In this document: positions 7,913 to 14,564 of the stretch, one piece after another
Layout: each line of letters opens with the position of its first letter
Numbering within the stretch: position 1 is the stretch's first letter
DNA from: CAYLZW01 sp964388085
GTDB lineage: Bacteria; Myxococcota; UBA727; CAYLZW01
Direction: 5' to 3'
Assembly (NCBI GenBank): GCA_964388085.1
Contig: CAYLZW010000103.1
Location: 1-18,070 of the forward strand
Length of the DNA: 18,070 nucleotides
Translations under genes and position numbers: made by a program
Notes under the pieces: model-generated
Seen by the model: only the letters and a program-made list of their open reading frames with translations
What the model was told of the DNA's origin: nothing
The model's database searches: none

Positions 7913-8392
7913 ATGACCATCGTGAACCTGAGCGCCCCTGACACATTCGCCCTCCTGTTGTCGCTCGCCGCCTCATACCTCCTCGCCCTGCCGCTCGGCT
8001 GGGACCGCAAGGGCGGCTCCGAGGCGGCCATCGGGTTGCGGGTCTTCCCCCTCGTGTCGGTGAGCTCCTGCGCGTACCTGTTCCTCGGCCAACACCTGTT
8101 CACCGGCGCCGCCTCCAACGAGCAGGCGGACGTCCTGCAGGGCTTGATGACCGGCATCGGCTTCGTGGGCGCCGGCGCCATCATCAAGGAGGGCGGAGAG
8201 ACGCACGGAGTCGCGACCGCGGCCGCCATCTGGACCACCGGCGGCATCGGAGCCTCGCTGGCCTATGGCTACTACGCCATCGCCGCGGCGCTCTGCGTCA
8301 TCAGCCTCTTCATCCTGCGCGTCATGCCGCGAGTCTTGGGGGTCAGGAGCGCGGCCCCTCGAGAAGACAGCGGGAAGGCGGCCGCCCCATGA
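7913..8392 (+). CDS. MgtC/SapB-family membrane protein, first of a pair
   Basis: 159 residues; ATG at 7913 with GAGGAG six bases upstream. The hydrophobic MgtC/SapB core is clear: ALPLGWDRK after the first helix, IGLRVFPLVSVSSCAY, GLMTGIGFVGAGAIIKEG and GVATAAAIWTTGGIGASLAYGYY. About five transmembrane helices fit between residues 10 and 142. Classical MgtC is around 230 residues because of a C-terminal ACT-like cytoplasmic domain; here only about 17 charged residues follow the last helix, so that domain is absent. Family members are tied to Mg2+ limitation, membrane potential and inhibition of F-type ATP synthase in some pathogens; whether that applies here is unknown. The stop overlaps the next start (ATGA), so the two proteins are very likely co-translated in equal amounts. 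Confidence 0.92.
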   Translation: MTIVNLSAPDTFALLLSLAASYLLALPLGWDRKGGSEAAIGLRVFPLVSVSSCAYLFLGQHLFTGAASNEQADVLQGLMTGIGFVGAGAIIKEGGETHGVATAAAIWTTGGIGASLAYGYYAIAAALCVISLFILRVMPRVLGVRSAAPREDSGKAAAP

Positions 8393-8886
8393 TGCCCTTC
8401 GCAGGTCATGACCAGCACCTGCTGAACACCCTGCTCGCGTTGGCCGCGGCCTATTTGCTCGCGCTGCCGCTCGGCTGGGAACGAAAGGCCAAGGGCGCCC
8501 CACACGTCGGGCTGCGCACCTTGCCGCTCGTGTCGGTGGGGACCTGCGCGTACCTGCTCATCAGCCGCTATCTCTATGAGCGCGGGATCTTCGACGCTGA
8601 CGGACAGGCGCGCGCGCTGCGATCGATGATGACCGGCATCGGCTTCATCGGCGGCGGCGTCATCATCAAGGTTGCGGCGCACGCCAATGGCGTAGGCGGT
8701 GTGACCACGGCGGCGAGCGTCTGGACCACCGGCGCGATCGGCGCCTCGGTCGCGCACGGCTACTACACGCTGGCGGCGGTGCTCACCCTGACGAGCCTGT
8801 TCGTCATCGAGCTCACTGGCAAGCTGGTGGCTGGCCGTCACGCCGCCGACGATCAGCGCCGGGCGCGCGCGGCGACAGGCAAATGA
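8389..8886 (+). CDS. MgtC/SapB-family membrane protein, second of a pair
   Basis: 165 residues from the ATG at 8389; a second ATG at 8392 would remove one residue. It is a clear paralogue of the upstream gene: ALPLGWERK, VGLRTLPLVSVGTCAYLL, MMTGIGFIGGGVIIK, TTAASVWTTGAIGASVAHGYY. It has about five helices and also lacks the C-terminal ACT-like domain, ending in a short basic tail. The start sits inside the end of the first gene (4-base overlap), with only a distant GGAAGG as ribosome site, so translation is probably coupled. The divergence between copies suggests separate roles, for example two subunits of one complex, rather than a recent duplication. It is convergent with the sulfatase gene, nine bases apart. 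Confidence 0.92.
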   Translation: MMPFAGHDQHLLNTLLALAAAYLLALPLGWERKAKGAPHVGLRTLPLVSVGTCAYLLISRYLYERGIFDADGQARALRSMMTGIGFIGGGVIIKVAAHANGVGGVTTAASVWTTGAIGASVAHGYYTLAAVLTLTSLFVIELTGKLVAGRHAADDQRRARAATGK

Positions 8887-8895
8887 CGCGCGTCG

Positions 8896-10227
8896 TCAGC
8901 CGTCGGACCTCGCCATGGTCTCCGGCGTGTACACCAGGGTGACCGTGGCGTCTTCCGGGCGAGGCGGCATCGACGCGTCCCATTCGAAGAGGGCTCTCTT
9001 CAGCTCCTCGAATATCACGGGTTCCCGGTAGCGCATGTTCGCGCGCTCTCGCTCGTCACGAGATAAATCGAACAAGAACTCGGCGCCGTCGATGGTGAGG
9101 TATTTCCAGCGACCCGCGCGGACCGCCTTCTGGTTCCGATAGACCATTCGCCAGTAGAGCTTGCGATCGACGGCCTCGCCAAACAGATCGACGCCATCGA
9201 GCGGGTAGTCCGGATGCGCTGACACGCCGGCCGCCGCGAGGAAGGTCGGCGTCCAGTCCATGCCCATGGCGAGATGGTCGGTGGTGCGACCGGCGGGCAG
9301 ATCCCGCGCGGGCCAGCGCACGACATACGGCACGCGAATGCCGCCCTCCAAGAGGTCCATCTTCTTGCCGATGAGCGGGTAGGTGTCCGAGAAGCGCTCA
9401 CCGCCATTGTCGCTCGAGAACACGACCAGCGTATTCTCGCGTACAGCGAGGTCATCGAGCGCCGCCAGCACACGGCCGATACCCTCGTCCATGACGCGGA
9501 TCATCTCCAGATAGGTCTTCACCGAGCCGCCGTCGAGGTGCTCGATCTTGCGCCCGATCCTCTTCGACTCCTGTTCGTCGTCGCGGGTCTCCCAGGGCCA
9601 ATGCGGCGCGTTGTAATGCAACGAGAGCAAGAACGGCGTGCCGGACGATTGGCGTCTCAGGAACTCGACCGCGCGATCGGTCAACAGATCCGTTAGATAG
9701 CCCTCACGGAACACCTCCTCGTCGCCTTCCCAGAGGTCATGTCCGCCGAAGCTGTTGTGTGAAAAGAAGTCGGTCGCCCCGCTGCGATGTCCGAAGAACT
9801 CCCCGTAGCCGCTCATCAGCGGGCTGAACCACGGCAGCGAGCCGAGGTGCCACTTCCCGACCAGCGCGGTCGCGTAACCCGCGTCGCGCAAGAGAGACGC
9901 CATCGTCGGATGCTCAGGCGGCAGCCCCAAGGCCGGCGAGACGGTGGCGATGGGCTCGTCGAAGCCGCCGCGGAGGCGGTGCTGGTAGCGTCCCGTGGCG
10001 ATGGCGAAGCGCGACGGGGAGCAGACCGACGAGTTGGCGTAGCCTCTCGTGAAGCGCAAACCCTCGGCGGCCAGCTTGTCGATGTTCGGCGAACAGCGCT
10101 CCCGGCCGCCGTAGCAGTGCAGGTCGGCATAGCCGAGATCGTCGGCGAGGATGAAGACGAAGTTTGGCCGCTTGGCGTGTCCGCGTCGCGAAGAAGAGCC
10201 ACCATTTCGCCTGCTATTGTGGGTCAC
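8896..10227 (-). CDS. Type I sulfatase without signal peptide
   Basis: 443 residues, alkaline-phosphatase-superfamily sulfatase. The start chosen is a GTG at 10227 that overlaps the stop of the upstream transporter gene (GTGA) and has a strong AGAGGTGA site four bases upstream, so the longer open frame is rejected. Catalytic residues are all present: metal-binding Asp29/Asp30 in FILADDLGY, Cys69 and Arg73 in CSPSR (Cys to be converted to formylglycine), Lys125 and His127 in GKWHLG, His209 in NAPHWPW, Asp273/Asn274 in SSDNGG. It should cleave a sulfate ester; the substrate is not deducible. The 20 residues before the first strand are basic and Ser-rich with no hydrophobic stretch, so the enzyme is predicted to be cytoplasmic, which is uncommon in this family. 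No formylglycine-generating enzyme gene is in the window. Confidence 0.93.
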   Translation of the reverse strand: MTHNSRRNGGSSSRRGHAKRPNFVFILADDLGYADLHCYGGRERCSPNIDKLAAEGLRFTRGYANSSVCSPSRFAIATGRYQHRLRGGFDEPIATVSPALGLPPEHPTMASLLRDAGYATALVGKWHLGSLPWFSPLMSGYGEFFGHRSGATDFFSHNSFGGHDLWEGDEEVFREGYLTDLLTDRAVEFLRRQSSGTPFLLSLHYNAPHWPWETRDDEQESKRIGRKIEHLDGGSVKTYLEMIRVMDEGIGRVLAALDDLAVRENTLVVFSSDNGGERFSDTYPLIGKKMDLLEGGIRVPYVVRWPARDLPAGRTTDHLAMGMDWTPTFLAAAGVSAHPDYPLDGVDLFGEAVDRKLYWRMVYRNQKAVRAGRWKYLTIDGAEFLFDLSRDERERANMRYREPVIFEELKRALFEWDASMPPRPEDATVTLVYTPETMARSDG

Positions 10228-11117
10228 CGGGTCACCTCTGCTGGAATGTGTTTGCCGTGCGGCATGGGCCGCAAGCGGGTCGGGCTGTGTCGCCGCAGCA
10301 GCCCCGCGATGGGGAACAGCACCATGAGATCCACCACGGAGAACACGACCACCATGACGAGGGTCCGCGGGTCGTCGAAGTCCTGGGACGCGACAATCAG
10401 CGCCGCCGCGACGTTGCGCTGCCCCGCGCCGAGCCCCATCACCGCGCGCCGATTGAAGCCACTGCTGCTGAGCAGGAAGCCCATCCCGAAGGCGCCGGCC
10501 GTCAGCAGGAGCGCCGCGGGGATGACGCCTGTCCCGAGCAGATCTCGGAGGAGGGGCGCGTTCGTCACGATCGTAGAGATGACGAGCACGACCAGCGCGA
10601 CGCTCGAGATCTTGCTCGCGACGCCCGCAGCGCGCGACGCGAACGCCGGGCGTAGCGAGCGGACGCCGAGGCCGACGATCAACGGCGCGACCAGGGTCAG
10701 CACCAGCGGCCACGCGATACCGATGGCGCTCACGGAGGCGTCCTCGACCACGAGCGGCACCACGAGCGGCATGTAGGCGACCGTGATCGGCGTCAGCAGG
10801 ATGAGGAGCGTCGCGGCCAGCCCCGCATCGGCCTTCGCTACCTCGGTCAGCTTGATGAGAAAGGGTGCGCCGGCCGCCGTGCCGATCAGCGCCATCCCCG
10901 CGGCGAAGGACGGCTCGAGATCGAGCAGCCTCGAGATCCCGAGCGCTAGCAATGGCACGAGGACGAAATTGGCGACGATGGCGCGGAAGATTCGATCCGG
11001 GCGACGCAGGGGACCGCTGATCTCCTGCACGGTGTAGCTCAGGCCGACGCCGAGCATGCTCGCGATGGGGAACACCAGCACGGAGATCGCCAAGAGAGGC
11101 TCGAAGAGATCTTTCAT
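10224..11117 (-). CDS. Bile acid:sodium symporter (BASS/SBF) family transporter
   Basis: 297 residues from the ATG at 11117 (MKDLFEPLLAISVLVFPIASM). A GTG at 11240 would add 41 polar residues before the first helix and is not favoured, though no strong ribosome site precedes either start. About nine or ten hydrophobic helices cover nearly the whole length. The family signature around residues 227-240, GLGAGQRNVAAALIVAS, matches the conserved crossing region of SBF-type carriers (PF01758), as do LIGTAAGAPFLIKL and the C-terminal VVVFSVVDLMVLFPIAGL. Members move organic anions such as bile acids, steroid sulfates or pantoate with Na+; ACR3 arsenite pumps are distant relatives, but no ars genes are present. 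Its stop overlaps the sulfatase start, so the pair is one operon with coupled translation. Confidence 0.9.
   Translation of the reverse strand: MKDLFEPLLAISVLVFPIASMLGVGLSYTVQEISGPLRRPDRIFRAIVANFVLVPLLALGISRLLDLEPSFAAGMALIGTAAGAPFLIKLTEVAKADAGLAATLLILLTPITVAYMPLVVPLVVEDASVSAIGIAWPLVLTLVAPLIVGLGVRSLRPAFASRAAGVASKISSVALVVLVISTIVTNAPLLRDLLGTGVIPAALLLTAGAFGMGFLLSSSGFNRRAVMGLGAGQRNVAAALIVASQDFDDPRTLVMVVVFSVVDLMVLFPIAGLLRRHSPTRLRPMPHGKHIPAEVTR
10232..10239 (-). promoter_or_regulatory. Strong ribosome site that fixes the sulfatase start
   Basis: AGAGGTGA on the minus strand ends four bases before the GTG at 10227. It lies inside the last codons of the transporter gene. This site, with the 4-base stop/start overlap, is why the sulfatase is called from a GTG rather than from a distant upstream codon. 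Confidence 0.8.
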
Positions 11118-11483
11118 TGCCAGGTCCGTCGCTCGAGAGAGTGCTGCCGTGAAGCCTTCGTCGAAGGGGCGCCCGGGGGGGCTGTTCGACGGTCGGCGCG
11201 TCAGGGCGGTCAGCCGCTCGCGTCCCCCGATGTCCTGCACGCAAATCGCGCAGGCCTTCCCCGAGCGAACGAGAAGAATTCAAGATGCACGCCCATGAAC
11301 GCAGCTCCTGCGCGTCGAGGTGACGACGTGTCCCGCCGGAGAGCACGCGTTGGGTGTGGCGCCGGCGTCGCTGTGACCATCCGGCCCACCCATGGGAGCG
11401 CGCCCCGTCCGTCCGGCGAAGGAGCGCCCGCGTGGGGCGACTCTCCACGTCGATGGTCTCGCCCGCCGAGGGGTAGCGGCTGC
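11118..11483. other. 366-base stretch with no supported gene
   Basis: Upstream of the transporter gene and downstream of the DTW gene. Short open frames on both strands lack recognisable domains and signal peptides. The only structure seen is an odd-centred palindrome CCTTCG-T-CGAAGG at 11155-11167, about 40 bases before the transporter start. It presumably holds the promoter of the transporter/sulfatase operon, but no convincing -35/-10 pair could be picked by eye. Confidence 0.5.
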
Positions 11484-12653
11484 TCACGGATTCATTTCGA
11501 TGCGCGCGAGCAGCGCCGCCAGCACCTCCTGGAGGCACGCCAACATCCGCATCGCCCTCGGCGCGCCGTCGTCAGGCGCGCTCCCCGCGAGCCTCTGCGC
11601 CCCCTTCGCGAGCCCTCCGGTCGATCCCTCGAGGACGCGGGCCGTGAGCGCCCGGAGGTCGAGGAACCCTCGCCGCGGCTCGCCCTCCTGCACGAGCAGG
11701 TCGCGCGCATACGGCCCCCAGGTGCAGAGCACAGCGTCGTCACCGAGGAAGTCACGGAAGCGCGCGATCGCGTCCGCGGCGCGCTCGCCGCGCAGCAGCG
11801 CGTCCTTCGAGAGACCGAGGTGCCGTGGCGCGGTGGGTGACAGCGGACGACGAGGGCGCAGCACTGCCTCGAAGCGATCGCCGCTCGCGGGGCGACAGGC
11901 CACGAGGTGCAAGAGCTCGGGCGCGCCCGGTGCGCGCTGCTCCCGTGGATGACAGTTCGCCTCGCCATACAAGAGGACCGCGCGCTGCTGAGCCCGCGCG
12001 ATCGGCGTGAGCTCGACGAGCGACCGCGACGGGCGCCGCTTTGGCCGGCGCGGCCTCCGTCCCGCGCGCAGGTCCGCCGTCGCCGTGAGCTGGCGCTCCA
12101 CCATGTAGCGGAAGGGCTGCAGCATCGCGGCGTAGCGATCCCGATCGCCCTCGAGCTCGCCGAGCACGGCCGACAAGGCCTCGACCGTGGCCAGACAATG
12201 CGCTGCCGGCTCCTTGCGAATGCGGTACTCGCCCGGCGCCGCCGGCTGGAACGAGAGCCGCGGCAGGCTCGCGAGCCGCGGGTTCTCGCTCAGCAGCTTC
12301 TTCGCTTGCGGCCAGGTGCCGTCGAGCGTGACGAGGGTGCGCGGAGGAGCTCGCCGCCACTCCTCGAGCGGACGGGCGCCATCGCCGGGGAAGAGCACGG
12401 CGACGCTGTCGTCGTCGAACAGCGGCAAGATCTCGGGGTGCTCGTCGAAGTGGACGCCGTTCACGAGGCGGGAGCCCGCGAGGGCGAGGTGCGCCATGCG
12501 CGCGGTGCCGATGCCGACGTCTCGCTCTCTAGGGTGCTGGAGGATGACGACGCGGGTGCGAGGCTCGAGGCTCGGGAGGTGGGGGCACCAGCAGTACGAC
12601 GTCGGACGGCGACAGCGTAGGCAAGTCTCGCGAGAGGTGGGGGTGGGAAGCAT
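11484..12653 (-). CDS. DTW-domain tRNA aminocarboxypropyltransferase-like protein with exonuclease-like C-terminal domain
   Basis: 389 residues from the ATG at 12653; a TTG at 12671 would add six residues. Residues 9-25 form the zinc-type cysteine knot typical of DTW proteins (C11xxC14, C21xC23). The core has LQHPRERDVGIGTARMA, VLFPGDGARPLEEW and the namesake motif as DGTW at 111-114 in TLDGTWPQAKKL. Known DTW enzymes transfer the 3-amino-3-carboxypropyl group of SAM to a tRNA uridine (acp3U). Families normally end near residue 200-220; here about 165 more residues follow. That tail (from around 226) resembles a DnaQ/RNase H-like fold: LLYGEANCHP, FEAVLRPRRPLSPTAPRHLGLSKDALL, FRDFLGDDAVLCTWGPYARDLL, FLDLRALTARVL. 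The usual HxxxxD motif is missing, so it may be inactive. The fusion is an inference from pattern. Confidence 0.85.
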   Translation of the reverse strand: MLPTPTSRETCLRCRRPTSYCWCPHLPSLEPRTRVVILQHPRERDVGIGTARMAHLALAGSRLVNGVHFDEHPEILPLFDDDSVAVLFPGDGARPLEEWRRAPPRTLVTLDGTWPQAKKLLSENPRLASLPRLSFQPAAPGEYRIRKEPAAHCLATVEALSAVLGELEGDRDRYAAMLQPFRYMVERQLTATADLRAGRRPRRPKRRPSRSLVELTPIARAQQRAVLLYGEANCHPREQRAPGAPELLHLVACRPASGDRFEAVLRPRRPLSPTAPRHLGLSKDALLRGERAADAIARFRDFLGDDAVLCTWGPYARDLLVQEGEPRRGFLDLRALTARVLEGSTGGLAKGAQRLAGSAPDDGAPRAMRMLACLQEVLAALLARIEMNP

Positions 12654-12687
12654 GCGGCCGCAGCATGGCAACGCACGGGCGGGGGGG

Positions 12688-12708
12688 CGAGGCGACTTGT
12701 GCGCCTCG
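12688..12708. promoter_or_regulatory. 7-bp inverted repeat between divergent genes
   Basis: CGAGGCG (12688-12694), spacer ACTTGTG, CGCCTCG (12702-12708). It lies in the short gap between the DTW gene and the DAGY-repeat lipoprotein gene, 38 bases before the latter's ATG. It could be an operator for one or both promoters, or an mRNA hairpin. Confidence 0.35.
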
Positions 12709-12745
12709 GACGGTGCGGCTCCTGAGAACGCGGTAACCTGCGGCT

Positions 12746-13744
12746 ATGCGAACTCCAGTCGCCCTCGCGGCCCTGCTGCTCGCTTCTGCGTGCACACCGG
12801 TGACGTCGTCGAACGTCCCCTGCAACGCCGACGACGAGTGCGCTGCGGCAGCCGTCTGTGCGAGCGGCCGCTGTCAGCCGGGGCAGCGAACCGTCGCGTA
12901 CGACGCCGGTGACGACCGCGACGCAGGCGCGCTGCAGGTCGATGGCGGCTACGACAGCGGGCCCGAAGGAGACCTCGACAGCGGGCCCGACGCTGGTGAC
13001 GATGCCGGCTACGATGCTGGCTACGACGCCGGCTACGATGCTGGCTACGATGCTGGCTACGATGCTGGCTACGATGCTGGCTACGATGCTGGCTACGACG
13101 CCGGTTACGACGCCGGCTACGACGCCGGATACGACGCCGGCTACGACGCCGGCTACGATGCTGGGCCCTGTGCCGTCGACGCCGATTGTGTCGCGCGGGA
13201 CACGGCGAATCCCTTGTGTGACTCCGACGGCGTCTGTGTGGCGGAGATTCGGCTCCGCTACCGCGCGGACATCGCCGACTGCGTGCTCATGGCGGGCGGC
13301 GGCCCGAGCGCGTGCTCGCAAGGCGTGGCCGCGGACCTCTACGATGGCGACACAGGCGGCGGGGAGATGCGCTCCTACCTGCGCTTTCCGCTCGATGAGC
13401 GGCTCGCGGGTCGCACGCTCTCGCTCGTCCGCTTCCGCTTGTTCAGCACCGGCGACACCAGCGATCAGACCGGGGAGATCTGGCTCGTCGAGCCGTTCGA
13501 CCTCCCTGCCCTCGAGACGGAGATCCCGGCGGCCACCGTGCGACTCGCGCCGAGCCAAGCGGGCGCCGCGCCGCAGACATTCGTCAACTTCTTCCTCGAC
13601 GGCAGCGCCGCCGCGTCGCAGCTCACGCCGTCGGGCGCGCTGCACCTGGAGCTGCGGCCGCTCTCGACCGACGGCGTCGCCTATGACGACGAGGAAGACC
13701 CTGTTCCTCCGCTGCTCGAGATCACCGTCGACGGCGTGAACTGA
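12746..13744 (+). CDS. Lipoprotein with 13 DAGY repeats
   Basis: 332 residues from the ATG at 12746; ribosome site weak. Residues 1-16 are a lipoprotein-type signal (ALAALLLASAC, Cys16). A Cys-rich patch follows (PCNADDECAAAAVCASGRC), then an Asp/Gly-rich spacer with DSGP motifs, then thirteen perfect DAGY tetrapeptides at residues 86-137 ending in DAGP. A second Cys patch (CAVDADC...CDSDGVC) leads into a C-terminal domain of about 170 residues containing RSYLRFPLDERLAGRTLSLVRFRLFSTGDTSDQ. That pattern resembles the DNRLRE/CBM96-like beta-sandwich seen in secreted proteins. The DAGY tract is likely an extended, acidic, possibly metal-binding stalk that holds the sandwich domain away from the cell. 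Function unknown; the domain match is by eye only. Confidence 0.85.
   Translation: MRTPVALAALLLASACTPVTSSNVPCNADDECAAAAVCASGRCQPGQRTVAYDAGDDRDAGALQVDGGYDSGPEGDLDSGPDAGDDAGYDAGYDAGYDAGYDAGYDAGYDAGYDAGYDAGYDAGYDAGYDAGYDAGYDAGPCAVDADCVARDTANPLCDSDGVCVAEIRLRYRADIADCVLMAGGGPSACSQGVAADLYDGDTGGGEMRSYLRFPLDERLAGRTLSLVRFRLFSTGDTSDQTGEIWLVEPFDLPALETEIPAATVRLAPSQAGAAPQTFVNFFLDGSAAASQLTPSGALHLELRPLSTDGVAYDDEEDPVPPLLEITVDGVN
13001..13156 (+). repeat. 13 tandem copies of a 12-bp unit (DAGY)
   Basis: Every unit is exactly 12 bases. Two spellings dominate: GATGCTGGCTAC (units 2 and 4-8) and GACGCCGGCTAC (units 3, 10, 12 and 13), with single-base variants elsewhere. The five identical neighbours (13037-13096) suggest recent slippage or unequal recombination. 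Changes in copy number keep the frame. Confidence 0.97.
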
Positions 13745-13790
13745 GCGGATATCGGCCCGGAGCAGGGTTACGGCGAGGTGGCACGCGCGG

Positions 13791-14228
13791 TCATTGGCCG
13801 AGCCGACGGATCGCCCGCAGCAAGCGATTGACGACGCCACCCGTGACGCTGCCCGCCAGCAACGAGAGCGCGGCCAGGAACAGGACCGCGCCGAGCGACG
13901 GCGTCCCCGCGCCAGCGCCGGGCAACGACAAGCCGAACACCAGCAGCGCGATCGGCGCCCCCACCGCTTTGGTCCGCTGATCGTTCAGGCCGTCCGCGAC
14001 GAGGCCCAGCACGACGGCCGCACCCGCGAGCAGCGCAAGCGGCAAGCGCGGGAGCGCGGCCACCTCGGCATCGAAGCAGACGCGCCACACCGACTGCGCC
14101 GCCACGAACGCAGCGAGCAGCAGCCCGAGGGTGCCTGCAGCGCGAGCGGCTCGACGCCCGCGCGCGGCGTCGACGACGCCGATGAACCCGAACAGGAGCA
14201 CGGCCGCAAGGGCGACGTAGGCAGACAT
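13791..14228 (-). CDS. Small membrane protein of unknown function
   Basis: 145 residues, ATG at 14228, no strong ribosome site. Four hydrophobic stretches are visible: residues 3-20 (YVALAAVLLFGFIGVV), about 32-48, 61-80 (LPLALLAGAAVVLGLVADGL) and 90-130 in two parts (IALLVFGLSLPGAG, LGAVLFLAALSLLAGSV). It ends in a basic cytoplasmic-type tail (RLLRAIRRLGQ). Codons show the strong third-position G/C bias of the neighbouring genes, which supports it being real and argues against the basic open frame on the opposite strand. It is convergent with the DAGY lipoprotein, 46 bases apart. No family recognised. Confidence 0.65.
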   Translation of the reverse strand: MSAYVALAAVLLFGFIGVVDAARGRRAARAAGTLGLLLAAFVAAQSVWRVCFDAEVAALPRLPLALLAGAAVVLGLVADGLNDQRTKAVGAPIALLVFGLSLPGAGAGTPSLGAVLFLAALSLLAGSVTGGVVNRLLRAIRRLGQ

Positions 14229-14446
14229 GATCTGAGCTCAGCTCACGCTCGACGACGCCGGTAGCGCACGAGGGTCGGTGAAGGCCGGCTCAAGATCTCG
14301 CCCTGCTCCTCCGCGCTCCGCTGCGAGAGCCCCGCGGTCCTTCATGAGCTGCGGGACAGGCCCGACTCCAGGAACCGCACCAGAGACGACGGGGGGCGTG
14401 TTCGGCATGACCACTCCGGGACTGTGCTGCATGTAGCAAAGGGCAA

Positions 14447-14495
14447 GGGCACAGGGCACAGGGCACAGGGCACAGGGCACAGGGCACAGGGCACA
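14447..14495. repeat. Seven perfect tandem copies of GGGCACA
   Basis: Seven head-to-tail copies without a mismatch, preceded by a truncated unit at 14441-14446 and followed by GGGAGGG. It is intergenic, 70-118 bases before the NAD synthetase ATG. The unit length is not a multiple of three, consistent with a non-coding location. Confidence 0.97.
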
Positions 14496-14507
14496 GGGAG
14501 GGCTTGT

Positions 14508-14522
14508 GTCCCCTTTGGGGAC
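14508..14522. repeat. Perfect hairpin, REP-like palindrome
   Basis: GTCCCC, loop TTT, GGGGAC: a perfect 6-bp stem, extendable by G-T pairing to about nine pairs on the plus-strand transcript. It starts 12 bases after the tandem repeat ends and stops 42 bases before the NAD synthetase ATG. It could be a dispersed REP-type palindrome or a 5'-leader hairpin. No transposase gene is near. Confidence 0.6.
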
Positions 14523-14564
14523 GCGCCCTAGACGATCCCGGCCATTCTTGAGACACCCGGCGGC

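Larger units (their letters stand above)
14229..14564. other. 336-base non-coding stretch before the NAD synthetase gene
   Basis: Contains the 7-base tandem repeat and the hairpin listed separately, and probably the promoter of the NAD synthetase gene. A 56-codon open frame at 14238-14408 (minus) has a plausible GGAG site but weak codon bias and no recognisable domain, so it is not called as a gene. Confidence 0.6.

Noticed and set aside
10170..10227. Possible twin-arginine signal in the sulfatase N-terminus
   Set aside because: Two Arg pairs are present but no hydrophobic stretch follows before the first catalytic strand.
10224..11117. ACR3-type arsenite exporter as identity of the transporter
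   Set aside because: The signature GLGAGQRNVAAAL fits SBF carriers better and no arsenic-resistance genes are nearby; not fully excluded without a search.
10228..11538. Minus-strand extension of the sulfatase frame
   Set aside because: Arg/Ala-rich sequence overlapping the transporter gene in another frame; the GTG at 10227 is better supported.
11295..11952. Plus-strand open frames opposite the DTW gene's 3' end
   Set aside because: Basic, Pro/Arg/Ser-rich translations with no domain; antisense to a supported gene.
13001..13156. Possible CRISPR-like array
   Set aside because: Units are contiguous 12-base codon repeats without spacers, inside a coding frame.
14238..14408. 56-codon minus-strand open frame with a GGAG site
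   Set aside because: Third-position G/C is clearly lower than in neighbouring genes and nothing is recognisable; could be reconsidered if conserved.
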